Shown: positions 19,692 through 28,587 of the stretch, piece by piece
How positions within the stretch are numbered: the stretch's first letter is position 1
How the letters are laid out: each line of letters opens with the position of its first letter
Source of the DNA: CAIWHR01 sp963773195
GTDB taxonomy: Bacteria; Pseudomonadota; Gammaproteobacteria; Burkholderiales; Casimicrobiaceae
Length of the DNA stretch: 64,000 nt
Assembly: GCA_963773195.1 (NCBI GenBank)
Contig: CAVZAE010000010.1
Coordinates: 1-64,000, forward strand
Reading direction: 5' to 3'
The notes under the pieces: model-generated
What the model was told of the DNA's origin: nothing
What the model saw: only the letters and a program-made list of their open reading frames with translations
Databases searched by the model: none
Translations under genes and position numbers: made by a program

Positions 19692-19910
19692 CTACCGCCC
19701 TGCCTGCCGTATCCGGACGACGCAGAGCGCGAAGTTCTCGGACACTAAGCTGTCGCGGGCCATCTCGAGCTCGACGACGAAGCCACCGCTGTCCTCGAGG
19801 CTCGGGTCGGCCAGTGCCCGCACGACGTCGGGGCGCGGCGTCCAGCGCGCCGACACGATCGCCAGCGGCACATCGGTGTAGAACGTGAGCGTGCGCCATG
19901 CGGAGCAAAC
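19692..19910 (-). pseudogene. C-terminal fragment of an unknown protein
   Basis: The minus-strand frame carries coherent protein sequence (LTFYTDVPLAIVSARWTPR, VVRALADPSLEDSGGFVVEL, NFALCVVRIRQ) ending at 19692. Upstream of about 19910 it runs into the opposite-strand ABC-protein remnant, so the beginning is missing. Phrases such as RPDVVRALADPSLEDSGF recall C-terminal beta domains of some glycan-related membrane proteins. I cannot name the family. Confidence 0.35.
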
Positions 19911-19916
19911 CATCGC

Positions 19917-20078
19917 TGGGCCGGAGTTATCGACAGAGTCCTTCGCGGCGCAAAGCCTGAACTTCCGATCGAGCAGCCGACCAAATTTCAGCTTGGGGGC
20001 AATCTCAGGACCGCAAAGGCACTGGGGCTGACGATCCCCCAATCGCTGGTGCTGCGCGCGGACGAGGTGATTCAGTGA
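19917..20078 (+). pseudogene. Remnant of an ABC-type substrate-binding protein
   Basis: The plus-strand frame reads VIDRVLRGAKPELPIEQPTK, FQLGGNLRTAKALGLTIPQS and LVLRADEVIQ, then a stop at 20076. This is the characteristic C-terminus of the PF04392-type ABC substrate-binding family (usually DLPVEQPTKFELVINLKTAK). Only about 50 of some 330 residues remain. It sits just left of the dispersed repeat that hosts the second IS3. Confidence 0.7.
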
Positions 20079-20185
20079 TCAAGCGTTCCGGGTTGCTCGC
20101 GCCTTCCGCGCACGCCGCCGTTGTCGCTGAACTTCGACGTTGAATGGCTGCTTTGTAGAAGACTGACTGACCGGAACGGGTCGAA

Positions 20186-20215
20186 CGCGTCGTTGGTGAC
20201 AGTCTGCTATTGGTC
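20186..20215. repeat. Dispersed palindromic repeat, copy 5, left part
   Basis: CGCGTCGTTGGTGACAGTCT followed by GCTATTGGTC ends exactly where the IS3 inverted repeat begins. Nineteen of these bases are identical to the start of the window. The right arm is at 21441-21474. Confidence 0.6.
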
Positions 20216-21383
20216 TTACCCACGAACGGTGGACACCTTACCAGGCGATTTCATCGCCTCGAACGGTAGCGGGGCCTCGTAGCTAATCGATGAGTGCCGC
20301 CGCTGCCGGTTGTAAAACACTTCCATGTAGTCGAACAAGCTGACCCGCGCATCGTCGCGGGTCTTGTAGTCGCAGTGCATGACCAATTCGGTCTTGAGCG
20401 TATGGAAGAAGCTCTCCATAGGCGCATTGTCCCAACAATCACCCTTGCGGCTCATGCTCTGCCTGATGCCATAGCGGTTGACGATTTCCCGGTAGCTTCC
20501 GGTGGCGTACGTTGACCCCTGGTCGGAGTGCAGCGTTACCGGTGGACCTCGATGCGCGATCGCCATGTGTCAACGCGTCCATCGCCAGCTTGGTGTCCAG
20601 CGTTCGGCTCATCGCCCAGCCCACCACGGCTCTCGAGTACGCGTCCAGAACCGCCGCCAGGTAGAGCCAACCTTCCCTCGTGGGGATGTAGGTGATGTCG
20701 CTCAGCCAGAGGTCGTTGGGATGTTCTGACGTGAAGTCCCGGTGGATGAGGTTCGGCGATGCCTTGGTCTTGCGGGAGTCGGTGGTCACGCGGAACCGCC
20801 GGATCGCCTTGGGCAGGATCCCAGCCTTGTGCATCAGCTTGGCCACCGTGTTGCGGCAGCACGGCACCTCTTGGGCCATCAGCTCGACGTGCACCCTGGG
20901 CGCGCCGTACGACTCGCGGCTGGCTTGGTGGATCGTCCTGATCCGAGCGGTGAGGTCAACCTGGCGCTTCTGGCGGTCACTGGGACCGCGGTGCCGCGCA
21001 GCGTAGTACCCGCTGCGCGAGACCTGCAGCGCCTCGCACAGCGCCGGCACGCCGTACTGCCGTCGATGCTTCTCGACGAAGGCGTACTTCACTTCGCTTC
21101 CCGAGCGAAGTAGATGGCCGCTTTTTTTAAAATCTCGATCTCCAGCTTGAGCTTTGCGTTCTCGCGCACGCAGCTGCTCAAGATCCTCAGCGGCAGATCG
21201 ATCAGGCTTGGCGATGCCGGTCACCGCCTCCTTCTCGAACTCGAGCCGCCACGTTCGCAGCTGGCCGACGCGTACGCCCAGCTCCCGCGCCAGCTGGGCC
21301 TTGGGCTTCTCGCTCAACGCCACCTGGCGAACCGCTTCAAGCTTGAATTCCCGAGTCAATTTCCTGCGCGGTGTGTACTCCAT
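20216..21383 (-). pseudogene. IS3-family transposase OrfA-OrfB, frameshifted
   Basis: OrfA starts at ATG 21383 (MEYTPRRKLTREFKLEAV) with the usual helix-turn-helix. An indel near 21165 moves the frame so that orfA runs directly into orfB (VKYAFVEKHRR) as one open frame. OrfB shows WLSDITYIPT and HSDQGSTYATG and ends with NAPMESFFHTLKTE, preserving the DDE triad, but a second shift near 20568 separates the last 116 residues. The A7 slippery run is at 21122-21128. The copy is probably inactive as written; a single correction at each site would restore it. Confidence 0.85.
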
Positions 21384-21440
21384 CGAACACCTCCTCAAGT
21401 CAGTATTGCTCTGATTGAGGTGTCCATCAAACGTGGGTAC
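20216..21440 (-). mobile_element. IS3-family insertion sequence, second copy
   Basis: Inverted repeats at 20216-20237 (TTACCCACGAACGG...) and 21419-21440 (...AAACGTGGGTAC) bound about 1.22 kb, closely related to the element at 27-2553 but in the opposite orientation. It contains orfA and orfB with two frame breaks. It is inserted in the loop of a dispersed palindromic repeat whose arms flank it on both sides. No clear target-site duplication is visible. Confidence 0.88.
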
Positions 21441-21474
21441 CTTCATATCGGCCAGAAGCCGTCATTCACGATCC
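21441..21474. repeat. Dispersed palindromic repeat, copy 5, right part
   Basis: CTTCATATCGGCCAGAAGCC then GTCATTCACGATCC directly follows the IS3 end. Its GTCATTCAC complements GTGAC in the left part at 20196-20200, so the two pieces re-form one hairpin when the IS is removed. Confidence 0.6.
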
Positions 21475-21480
21475 AGCCTT

Positions 21481-22410
21481 CTATCTCAGCAACTCCTCCA
21501 TCTGCGCACGCAGATTCTTGCGCGCCTGCTCGGTGGCAGAAGGGCTATTGCCGACCGTCGCGCCTTTCTTTACGCAGTTGGCAATGCTCTCCGGAGCGAG
21601 CGGGCCGAGGATGCTCGGCATCTTGGCATAGCAGTCCGCCGGGTTGACGACATTCGGCAAGAAGACGGTGTCCCTCGCTTGATCGAACAAATGGTAGGCA
21701 TCCGGATAGACGCTGATGCTGACGTCCTGGCCGGCCGCCTTGAGCGACCCGGCAAGATCAGCGCAGGGTTTCGCCGGCGTCCAATCGTCTGCGGCGCCGG
21801 TATGGATGCGCACTGGCGCCGACACGCGATCCCGCTCCGGGAATATCGTGTTGCAGTACGGGTAAAAGGGGAAGAAGGCGCGGAATGAGGGCTGGCCGGC
21901 GGGCGCGAAGTTCTCCTTGGCCCAGGTTGTCGACGCGAGCATGGTGACGATGCCGCCGTGGGAAAAACCCATCAGCGCCACCCGCTTCGCGTCGACTTTC
22001 GGATGCGCGGCAAGCAGACGCAGCGCGCCGTAGACGTCGGGCACACGCTGCAGCGGCGAGAGTGCAGCGGGCTGGGTGCAGACCTCGTTCAGGCCACGCC
22101 CGCGGAGGCTGTCAATGTTAAACGTGGCATATCCGGCCTTGCGCAAGAACGGCCCCCAGACAGGCTCGACATTGCGATTCCCCTCGCAGCCGTGCGCGAG
22201 CACAACAGCCGGGAATGGCCCTGCACCCTCCGGAAAGAGAAGCTCGCCGGAAAGCGCCACGGAGGCCCCAACCAATGCAAACGGCTCGCTGGTGACGCTT
22301 CGTTGCAGACTGCCGGCACTTTGAAAGGAAACTACGCCGGAGTCATTGGCCCAACTCGTACCAGACCAGAGCGCGACAATTGCCAACCACAGAGTGACAG
22401 TTGATCTCAT
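21481..22410 (-). CDS. Dienelactone-hydrolase-family alpha/beta hydrolase, exported
   Basis: Starting at MRSTVTLWLAIVALWSG gives a clear signal peptide (about residues 1-22, cleavage near SWA-ND) and 309 residues. The core has an oxyanion segment (VVLAHGCEGN), the nucleophile elbow GFSHGG, an acid in GAADDWTP and the catalytic His in YPDAYHLFD. This is the DLH triad order, although DLH proper uses Cys. Exported members usually cleave esters of unknown nature. The stop codon lies about 40 bp from the IS3 end, so the insertion just missed the gene. It is alone on its strand; the next genes upstream are small hypotheticals. Confidence 0.8.
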   Translation of the reverse strand: MRSTVTLWLAIVALWSGTSWANDSGVVSFQSAGSLQRSVTSEPFALVGASVALSGELLFPEGAGPFPAVVLAHGCEGNRNVEPVWGPFLRKAGYATFNIDSLRGRGLNEVCTQPAALSPLQRVPDVYGALRLLAAHPKVDAKRVALMGFSHGGIVTMLASTTWAKENFAPAGQPSFRAFFPFYPYCNTIFPERDRVSAPVRIHTGAADDWTPAKPCADLAGSLKAAGQDVSISVYPDAYHLFDQARDTVFLPNVVNPADCYAKMPSILGPLAPESIANCVKKGATVGNSPSATEQARKNLRAQMEELLR

Positions 22411-22437
22411 GATCCCCTCCATCAGGAAAAACGGCCG

Positions 22438-22683
22438 CTACGCGATCGGCGTCAGCCGGTCCTGCCAACGCTTCGGCATCCTCGCGCGCAGCGCGGCGCG
22501 CTCTTCATTGGATGGTCTTGCCCGCCCCTCGATCGTCTCGCCCGGCAGCGGCAGGCCAAGCATCGTGAGCGTCTCCAATGTCGCCGCCTCCGGCAGCGCG
22601 AGGGGCGCGGCGATCTGCTCAACCGTCAGATTCTCACGACCGAGCAGCCGGACCTGATTGGCGAGCTGCAACGTAACGGTCAT
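22438..22683 (-). CDS. Small conserved hypothetical protein, downstream of a pair
   Basis: Starting at MTVTLQLANQVRLLG gives 81 residues. Its ATG overlaps the stop of the upstream gene (ATGA at 22680-22683), a sign of translational coupling. It has PEAATLETLTMLGLPLPGET in the middle and a basic end (ARMPKRWQDRL). No family is recognised; the helical, slightly amphipathic make-up suggests a partner of the adjacent small protein. Confidence 0.5.
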   Translation of the reverse strand: MTVTLQLANQVRLLGRENLTVEQIAAPLALPEAATLETLTMLGLPLPGETIEGRARPSNEERAALRARMPKRWQDRLTPIA

Positions 22684-22943
22684 GCGATCGGCCCGAGCAT
22701 GGACTCGACGGCCGCAACTTGTTCCGCCATGTGCAGCGCCATGCCGCGGGCGTGTTCGCCGGCCTGCGGATCGCCGGCAAGCGTCTCGTTCGCCAGGTCG
22801 AGGAGGTCGCGGGCGAAGTGTAGGGCCTCGCGCAACGGCTCGCCACTTTCGCCGGTCCGTGCGAGTTCGTAGGCCTCGCGCAAGGCATCGCGCAGCGCGT
22901 CGGAGATCTTGACGAGCTCGAGTAGCGTGTGGTGGTCGGGCAT
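22680..22943 (-). CDS. Small helical hypothetical protein, upstream of a pair
   Basis: Starting at MPDHHTLLELVKISDAL gives 87 residues, almost entirely predicted helix and acidic (ALREAYELARTGESGEPLRE, ALHFARDLLDLANETLAGDP). The stop overlaps the next start by four bases, so the two genes form a tight pair. Overlapping small pairs are often toxin-antitoxin-like, but nothing in either sequence shows that, and I do not claim it. Confidence 0.5.
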   Translation of the reverse strand: MPDHHTLLELVKISDALRDALREAYELARTGESGEPLREALHFARDLLDLANETLAGDPQAGEHARGMALHMAEQVAAVESMLGPIA

Positions 22944-23025
22944 TCCGCGACTGTACTGCGGGCACCGGAATGCGAGCAAACGCTATCAAAAGAATCCCGC
23001 GTTTCAGGACGCGAGACGACGTGCT

Positions 23026-23163
23026 TTAATCGCGCGGTGCGGCGACCTTGCGCGCTGGACGCCTTTCCCGCTTCGTCTCAGGAAAGATGGGGATGACTCC
23101 AAACACAACTAGGATCCCCAGTACCACGAGAAGGAGCGAGCCGATCAGAATCAGCGGCATCAT
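23026..23163 (-). CDS. Possible 45-residue single-pass membrane protein
   Basis: From ATG 23163 the frame encodes MMPLILIGSLLLVVLGILVV, a strong membrane helix, then a short loop with IPIFPETK and a basic tail (KRERRPARKVAAPRD). This pattern is common in real small membrane proteins. The longer frame upstream has unlikely composition. Confidence 0.4.
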   Translation of the reverse strand: MMPLILIGSLLLVVLGILVVFGVIPIFPETKRERRPARKVAAPRD

Positions 23164-23510
23164 GGCAATTAGGATTCCACAACAGGGGCTTCGATAGGTG
23201 GCGCTGCTGACAGCCGGATAGGGAAACCGATCGAACAGTTTGTGAACGACGGGTTGCGCTTCGACATCTTCCCGCACATCGCGAAAGAGGCGCCCCCGAC
23301 CCCGCCGAGTCTCAAGGGCCGGGGGCGCGTGCTGCAGCACATCTTGATCGGTTGAGCCGACTCCATTGGCTCCGACGACCTCCGGTCGTTGTGTAGCGAC
23401 AGAGTTGGTTGCCCCAGCGCGGCAAGATCGCTGCGCGATATCCCAAGTCAGTCTTGTGCCGACGGAGATCCCTGCTCGCGCTGGCGTTGCGTTCAGCCGT
23501 GGAGATTAAC

Positions 23511-23563
23511 GCGCAGCGAACGACTGCTAACGGCCATGAGCGGCCCGTCAGTGTCTGCTGCCC
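23511..23563. repeat. Dispersed palindromic repeat, copy 6
   Basis: GAACGACTGCTAACGGCCAT then GAGCGGCCCGTCAGTGTCTG CTG shares the CGTT/GACTGCT...CGGCCA core of the family. It is intergenic, upstream of the secreted protein gene at 23697. Confidence 0.5.
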
Positions 23564-23696
23564 AACTTGCTCGATAGCCGCCATCGACCGAGGCACGGCA
23601 TAATAGTCAGTGCCAGCCGCGGGTTGACGCAGGACAAATCATTTCGGGGCTGCGCGTCGATACAAGTTCAGGTTGTAGTTCAAAGGAGTACCGACA

Positions 23697-25784
23697 ATGA
23701 ATGCTGTGCAATGGCTTTGGAACTCTGGACCCGCGGCACGATCAGTCGCATTTTCATTTGCAATCGGTAGCCTGTTGTCGGCGATGCCAGCTTTGGGCGC
23801 TGTAAGCCTCAACGGCCAAGTCCTTGGCGGAGGCGCGCCGGTCGCCAATTCGACCGTAACGCTATGGGCGGCCACTGCGAGTGCGCCCGCGCGACTGGGT
23901 CAGGCGCGAACCGGCGCGGATGGCCGTTTCACGATCAGCGCAGCCGCCGTTCCCGCGAGAGGATGCGAGTTTGTATCTGGTCGCCCAGGGTGGCAAATCG
24001 GCAGCGGACAAGTCCGGCGGCGACAATCCGGCCATCGCGTTGCTGTCGGTGGTGGGCGGCAAGCCGCCGTCCAAGGTCACGATCAACGAAATGACGACCG
24101 TCGCCTCGGTGTGGACGAACGCGCAGTTCCTCGACGGCGCGGCGCTCAAGGGCCATGCGCTCGGGCTGAAGATCGCCGCCGGCAACGTGCCCAGCTTCGT
24201 CGATCTCGCGACCGGAGGTTGGGGCGCGACCATCCAGGATCCGCTCAACAGCGGCCAGACGCCGACGATGGCGAATTTCGCCACGCTGGCCGACGTGCTG
24301 GCCGGCTGCGTGACGCGCGTGACGCCGGATGCGTGCAGCAAGCTCTACGCGGCGTCCACATCGCCCAAGGGCATCGTCCCGACCGACACGCTGACGGCGG
24401 CGCAGTCGATCGCGCGCAACTCGTGGTACCAGCCGCGAGCGTGTCTTCGCGCTGCTGGACGCGTTCTACCCGATGCCAGACGGGCAAGATCATGCGCACG
24501 GTGCCGTTCATGCCGTACCTCGAGCTTCGCGCCCAGCGCGTGGGTGCTGCCGCTCAAGTTCGACGGCGGCGGTTATCGCGCGGGCGGCAAGGCGATGTTC
24601 GACAGCGAGGGCAATCTCTGGGTCGGCGACAATTTCACGATCGGCTGGCAGGCGCAGGACACGTTGTGGCAGGGCAATTTCACGCAAGTTCGCCCCGAAC
24701 GGCCGCGCGCTCTCGCCGATCACGACCGGGTTTCTCTGGCGGCGGATTCGCCGGCGGCACATTCGGCGCGGCCGTCGACGCCAACGACAACGTCTGGCTC
24801 ACCAGCTACGGCGGCAAGGCGATCTCGAAGTTCGACAAGAACGGCAAGTCGCTGGCCGGTCCGGACGGCATCACCTTCAACGGCCAGCTCGGCCTGATGC
24901 AGGGTGTCATCGTCACGCCGAGCAGCGACGTCTGGGTCGTCGGCATCACGAAGAGCCAGCTCGTCCACTTCCCGAAGGGCGATCCCAGCCAAGGGCCGGA
25001 TCGTCTGCGAGGGCAGGACGGTCGAGCCTTGCAAGTCGTTCGTCGGGCCGTTCCACCTCGGCATCGACCAGCAGGACCGGATCTGGGTGACCAACGGCTT
25101 CGGCGCGCACGTGACGCGCTTTCCGGCGTCCGATCCGACGCAAGGTCGAGAAGTTCAAGACCGGCTACAGCGGCAGCGGTCTCGGCATCGACAGCCAGGG
25201 CAACGTCTGGGTCACCAACCGCCTGGGCAATTCGCGACCGGGGAATGTTCGACATCGTCGAGGACATCGTCGTCCTGAAGACCGGCGGCAATGCCGACGA
25301 GACGCTCACGCGGCAGATGTTGAAGCAGAAGGGCGGCCCCGACGGTGGCAGCGTCACGCTGCTGCGCCCCGACGGCACTCAGTATCCCGGCTCGCCGTTC
25401 ACCGGCGGCGGACTTCCCGGCCCGTGGGCCGTGGCCGTGGACGGCAACGACAACGTCTGGATCTCCAACTTCGCGATGCCGAACAGCCCGATCACGCAAC
25501 TCTGCGGTGCCCGCACCGAGAACTGTCCGCCCGGTTTCAAGACCGGCGACCAGATCTCGCCGCCCGGCGGCTACGTGGGCGGCGGCCTGCAGATGCAGAC
25601 CGACATCGCGGTCGGCCCGGCAGGCGATGTCTGGGCGATGAACAACTGGCAGGACCTCGACAGCTGCTTCGGCAATCCGAACGAAGCGCTTTCGACGCGC
25701 TGCGGCGGGCAGGGCGTGACGATCTTCTTCGGCATGGCCAAACCTGTGCGCGCGCCGCAGATCGGGCCGGCTCGCGCGCCGTAG
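23697..25784 (+). pseudogene. Secreted NHL/Vgb-like beta-propeller protein, frameshifted
   Basis: ATG 23697 opens a signal peptide (to about MPALGAVSLNG), followed by a carboxypeptidase-regulatory-like beta domain (LNGQVLGGGAPVANSTVTLW, GADGRFTISAA). A long middle region follows (VASVWTNAQFLDGAALKGHA), then NHL/virginiamycin-B-lyase-like propeller blades: DSEGNLWVGDNF, DANDNVWLTSYGG, DQQDRIWVTNGFG, DSQGNVWVTNR, DGNDNVWISNF, GPAGDVWAMNN. The product would be about 690 residues. The frame changes near 23955, 24435, 24510, 24690, 24750, 25000, 25145 and 25230, yet each blade is well preserved. Function is unknown; such propellers bind ligands or peptides outside the cell. Confidence 0.7.
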
Positions 25785-25973
25785 CGTCAGAAGTAACGTA
25801 GGTGCTGGCTCACTCGGTGACCCGGGCCGGCACTGCTTGCGTCACCGCCGCGGTACAAGCGAGCGTCGGCTTTGCGGTCGTTGAACGTCGGCTTCCAAGA
25901 AGTCAATGGACCGCTTAGGGTCCTTCGATCGGTATCAGCATGAGGCTCCTTTCCCTCAACAGAGGAGCCATTC

Positions 25974-26600
25974 ATGGATACCGCTATCAAGGCCGAAGGG
26001 CGCGTTACGGCATGGAATAGGGGCAAGGTGCTCGGCCAGAAACCCCCGCTGAAGTTGAAAGAGATCTGGGCCGTCCGAATTCGGTTGCAACTAGCAGGCC
26101 GCGTTCGAGAGCTCGCGCTGTTCAACCTGGCGATCGACAGCAAATTGCGAGGCTGCGACCTGCTTGGGCTGCGCGTCCACGATGTGGTCCACGGAAGTCG
26201 AGTCGCCGCTCGGGCGATTGTGATGCAAAGGAAGACCCAGCGGCCGGTCCAGTTCGAGATCAACGAACAGACTCAAGACGCGGTCGCCCACTGGATAGCG
26301 TCAGCACACCTCAGACCGGAGCAGTTCCTGTTTCCGAGCCGGGTATCGAGGTCTCCACACCTTTCAACCCGGCAATATTCTCGAATTGTCGGGTCATGGG
26401 TTGCGGCGATTGGATTGGACCCGGCAGCCTATGGGACGCACTCGCTGCGGCGCACCAAGGCCACGTTAATCTATCGCCGGACCAAGAACCTCCGAGCGGT
26501 CCAACTCCTGCTAGGGCACACGAAGCTTGAGAGCACCGTCAGATACCTCGGGATCCAGGTGGACGACGCGCTCGAGATCGCCGAGCAAACCGAGGTGTAG
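25974..26600 (+). CDS. Tyrosine recombinase (phage-integrase family), compact
   Basis: This 208-residue protein is the catalytic domain with little N-terminal arm-binding or SAM-like domain. The active-site set is visible: R59 (LRGCDLLGL), a probable K87, H156 and R159 (HSLRR), H182 (LLGHTK) and nucleophile Y191 (VRYLGI). Compact members like this are common in Alpha- and Betaproteobacteria. GAGGAGCC lies 8 bases before the ATG. It stands alone, with no excisionase or phage genes nearby, and carries a dispersed repeat just after its stop. It may move a small element whose ends I cannot see. Confidence 0.85.
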   Translation: MDTAIKAEGRVTAWNRGKVLGQKPPLKLKEIWAVRIRLQLAGRVRELALFNLAIDSKLRGCDLLGLRVHDVVHGSRVAARAIVMQRKTQRPVQFEINEQTQDAVAHWIASAHLRPEQFLFPSRVSRSPHLSTRQYSRIVGSWVAAIGLDPAAYGTHSLRRTKATLIYRRTKNLRAVQLLLGHTKLESTVRYLGIQVDDALEIAEQTEV

Positions 26601-27025
26601 TTGAACCAGCCTGGTCGCGGCCGTTGGTCCGGACGGTCGCTGACCGGCCAGTAGCAGTCGGTCAGCGTCGCCGCCCGCATACGGCCCGGAAGCGGAGGTC
26701 CGCCTTGCTTCGGTTTCATCGCGAGAGGTCTCAGCGATCAAACGGTGGCGAGCAGCGGAAATCACCGGTGGCAGAGTGTGCGGCCGGTGCCGAAAGAAGC
26801 TGTCGACCCAGCTTGTTTCCGCAGGGAATCCCGGAGCGCAACAACACGCTTGCGCGAGGATCGGCAGCGCGCACGCCGTTTGTGAAGCCAACCCCTCAAG
26901 AAACGCCGCAGTCGCCAGCGAGATCAATGCCGGACCATGGCTGCCCTCGCCGAGGAGAAATTACCCCTGACGCGAAAGCCACCGAGCGCCACCTCGGTGG
27001 CATTCTCCGCATCGAACGTTCACGA
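26601..27025. other. Non-coding stretch after the recombinase
   Basis: About 425 bp with no credible gene. It begins with a dispersed repeat copy (26608-26675). The remaining open frames have no recognisable sequence. Attachment-site repeats could lie here, but none is evident by eye. Confidence 0.45.
26608..26675. repeat. Dispersed palindromic repeat, copy 7
   Basis: Contains GCGGCCGTTGGTCCGGACGG, TCGCTGACCGGCCAGTAGCA and GTCGGTCAGCG. The arms GCTGACCG and CGGTCAGC are inverted around GGCCAGTAGCAGT. It is more diverged than copies 3 and 4. Confidence 0.5.
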
Positions 27026-27637
27026 TCACATCGGTGGTGTGAGGCCGTCCTTGCCGAAATTAACGCGCGTCGCCTCTAGGGATCCATCAGGCCGCTCTTT
27101 GGCGGCGGCGATGAAAATCTTGACCCCCGGCCTCAGTTCACTCTTATCGCCCGGCACGTAGGTGACGATCGGGATATCCGGCGGGACGACGATTTTCTTC
27201 TCTCCACCGTTGTACTTCAGAGTCAGTGTCCGCCCATCGACCCCGGCGACAGTCTGTTCAACATTGGCGTTGGTCATGGTGCTCTGCGGCTGTAGATCCC
27301 ATGGGCGGTGTCCTTCACCAGTTCCCCGCATCGCTTCGGGAAAAATATGCACCTCGACTGCCTTCTGGCTCCCGTCAGCCTGAGGCATCCCAGTGACGCC
27401 AACGAACGAACCCGGCTTAATGTCCGCAAGTGACGCCTTGACAATGCCAACGATAAGCGCGTTATCAGCTAGCACGATCTTACGGTCGGCGCCATCGCGC
27501 GCCTTGACCACCAACGTCTGGCCTTCCACTCCTTCGATCGTACCCCGCACGCGCACAGTCGTTTCTTGCGCGTATGTCGCCCACGCCGCGAGAAACAGCA
27601 CTAGACCAGCAACCGTAACTCCACGTCGCATCACCAT
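27026..27637 (-). CDS. Secreted DUF5666-like beta-domain protein
   Basis: ATG 27637 is chosen because AGGGCGAGG lies five bases upstream; the product has 203 residues. A signal peptide (about MRRGVTVAGLVLFLAAWATYA) precedes two OB-like beta units: RGTIEGVEGQTLVVKARDG with GSFVGVTGMPQADGSQKAVE, and QTVAGVDGRTLTLKYNGGEK with GVKIFIAAAKERPDGSLEAT. Repeated units of this form are typical of DUF5666-like periplasmic proteins of unknown function. The conserved middle segment (VHIFPEAMRGTGEGHRPWDL) is a known feature of the group. It may be co-transcribed with nothing; the next minus-strand gene upstream is separated by about 100 bp. Confidence 0.65.
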   Translation of the reverse strand: MVMRRGVTVAGLVLFLAAWATYAQETTVRVRGTIEGVEGQTLVVKARDGADRKIVLADNALIVGIVKASLADIKPGSFVGVTGMPQADGSQKAVEVHIFPEAMRGTGEGHRPWDLQPQSTMTNANVEQTVAGVDGRTLTLKYNGGEKKIVVPPDIPIVTYVPGDKSELRPGVKIFIAAAKERPDGSLEATRVNFGKDGLTPPM

Positions 27638-27734
27638 GTGCACCTCGCCCTAACCAAGATTTGCCCTCGTGTTGGTGGCCTCTCCGCCATCGCTGAATCC
27701 GGCTCGCCTAGCGTTGATGGGCACACGTTACGTC

Positions 27735-28068
27735 CTATTGCGACACGCTCGCAGTATCGCGTGAATTCTGGGGCTGTTGACCGGCATAAACCGAACCGGC
27801 CTGTCCCGACCGATTAAAGGCTGAGCCTGGCGCCGCGGCAGCATTGCCCGGTGTATTGGGCGTTGTCGCGCTTCCGCAACTCTGATTGGGTTGCCCCGTG
27901 GTATGGGATGGGCCAAGCGTCGTCGCCTGTGCCGAGCGGGTCGCTGTACCCATAGCGGTCGATTGTTGCATCGATCTGCTCGAGCCGGTGGCAGTGACGG
28001 CAACCGCGCTAGCGGATATAGCCAGCAACACAGCAGCTAAGTGCCGTACAGGTTAATAAGAGCTTCAT
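27735..28068 (-). pseudogene. Small secreted Ser/Thr/Gln-rich protein, one frameshift
   Basis: ATG 28068 follows AAGGAG and begins MKLLLTCTAL. In that frame a stop comes after 19 codons, but a one-base shift near 28040 gives LAAVLLAISASAVAVTATGS and continues for about 90 residues rich in Ser, Thr, Gln, Ala and Gly. The joined product would have a normal signal peptide and a low-complexity mature part of about 85 residues. Function unknown. Confidence 0.45.
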
Positions 28069-28587
28069 AAGTTGCTCCTTTTCTCTGGATTGGACCGGCC
28101 ATTCGCGTTGTGCGCTGCGAAGACGACCTATGATTCGACCGTCAGACAACCAACCACGTTCCCGGTTTGTTCGCTCTGATCGCGAAGCAGCACCACCTGC
28201 TCCAGGAAGCCGATCGTTCTGACACGCGTGTCAGACAAGATCCAAAGCGAAATTCGACGACGTGGCACTACAAGACGCTCGTGGTTTGCGAATTCACGCC
28301 GGCACCACGACCACCGCAAAGTGTAAACGGCCATTCCCGGTCTCTCTATTCCCACGGCTCGAAAAAATATTCTTGAACTTGGCGGACCACGCAGCCTGTT
28401 TGCGTTGACGCGCAGGGTCTGCAAACCCAGTACGCGGGACACAGCAGATCCAACGCGCGCCGATCATTCAACGGCAATGCGTGCAACGTGCGCGACAACA
28501 ATACTTAATCATCGCGTCAGATGCGTTTCGAGCGGGCGCGACCGGATCGATTGCGCGGACGCTCTAGATAGTTCAAGGAGTGGTCCT
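28069..28587. other. Intergenic region between two secreted-protein genes
   Basis: About 520 bp between divergent genes with no credible coding frame. It holds a perfect 18-bp palindrome at 28218-28235 and an AAGGAG ribosome site (28575-28580) for the cytochrome gene. Confidence 0.5.
28218..28235. promoter_or_regulatory. Perfect 18-bp palindrome, candidate operator
   Basis: TCTGACACGCGTGTCAGA is a perfect inverted repeat without a spacer, in the intergenic region upstream of both the small secreted gene and the dihaem cytochrome gene. Such symmetry suits a dimeric regulator such as a TetR-type protein. No regulator gene is adjacent, so the assignment is open. Confidence 0.4.

Noticed and set aside
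22438..22943. Toxin-antitoxin call for the small gene pair
   Set aside because: The overlap and sizes fit, but neither protein shows a known toxin fold, catalytic residue or DNA-binding motif.
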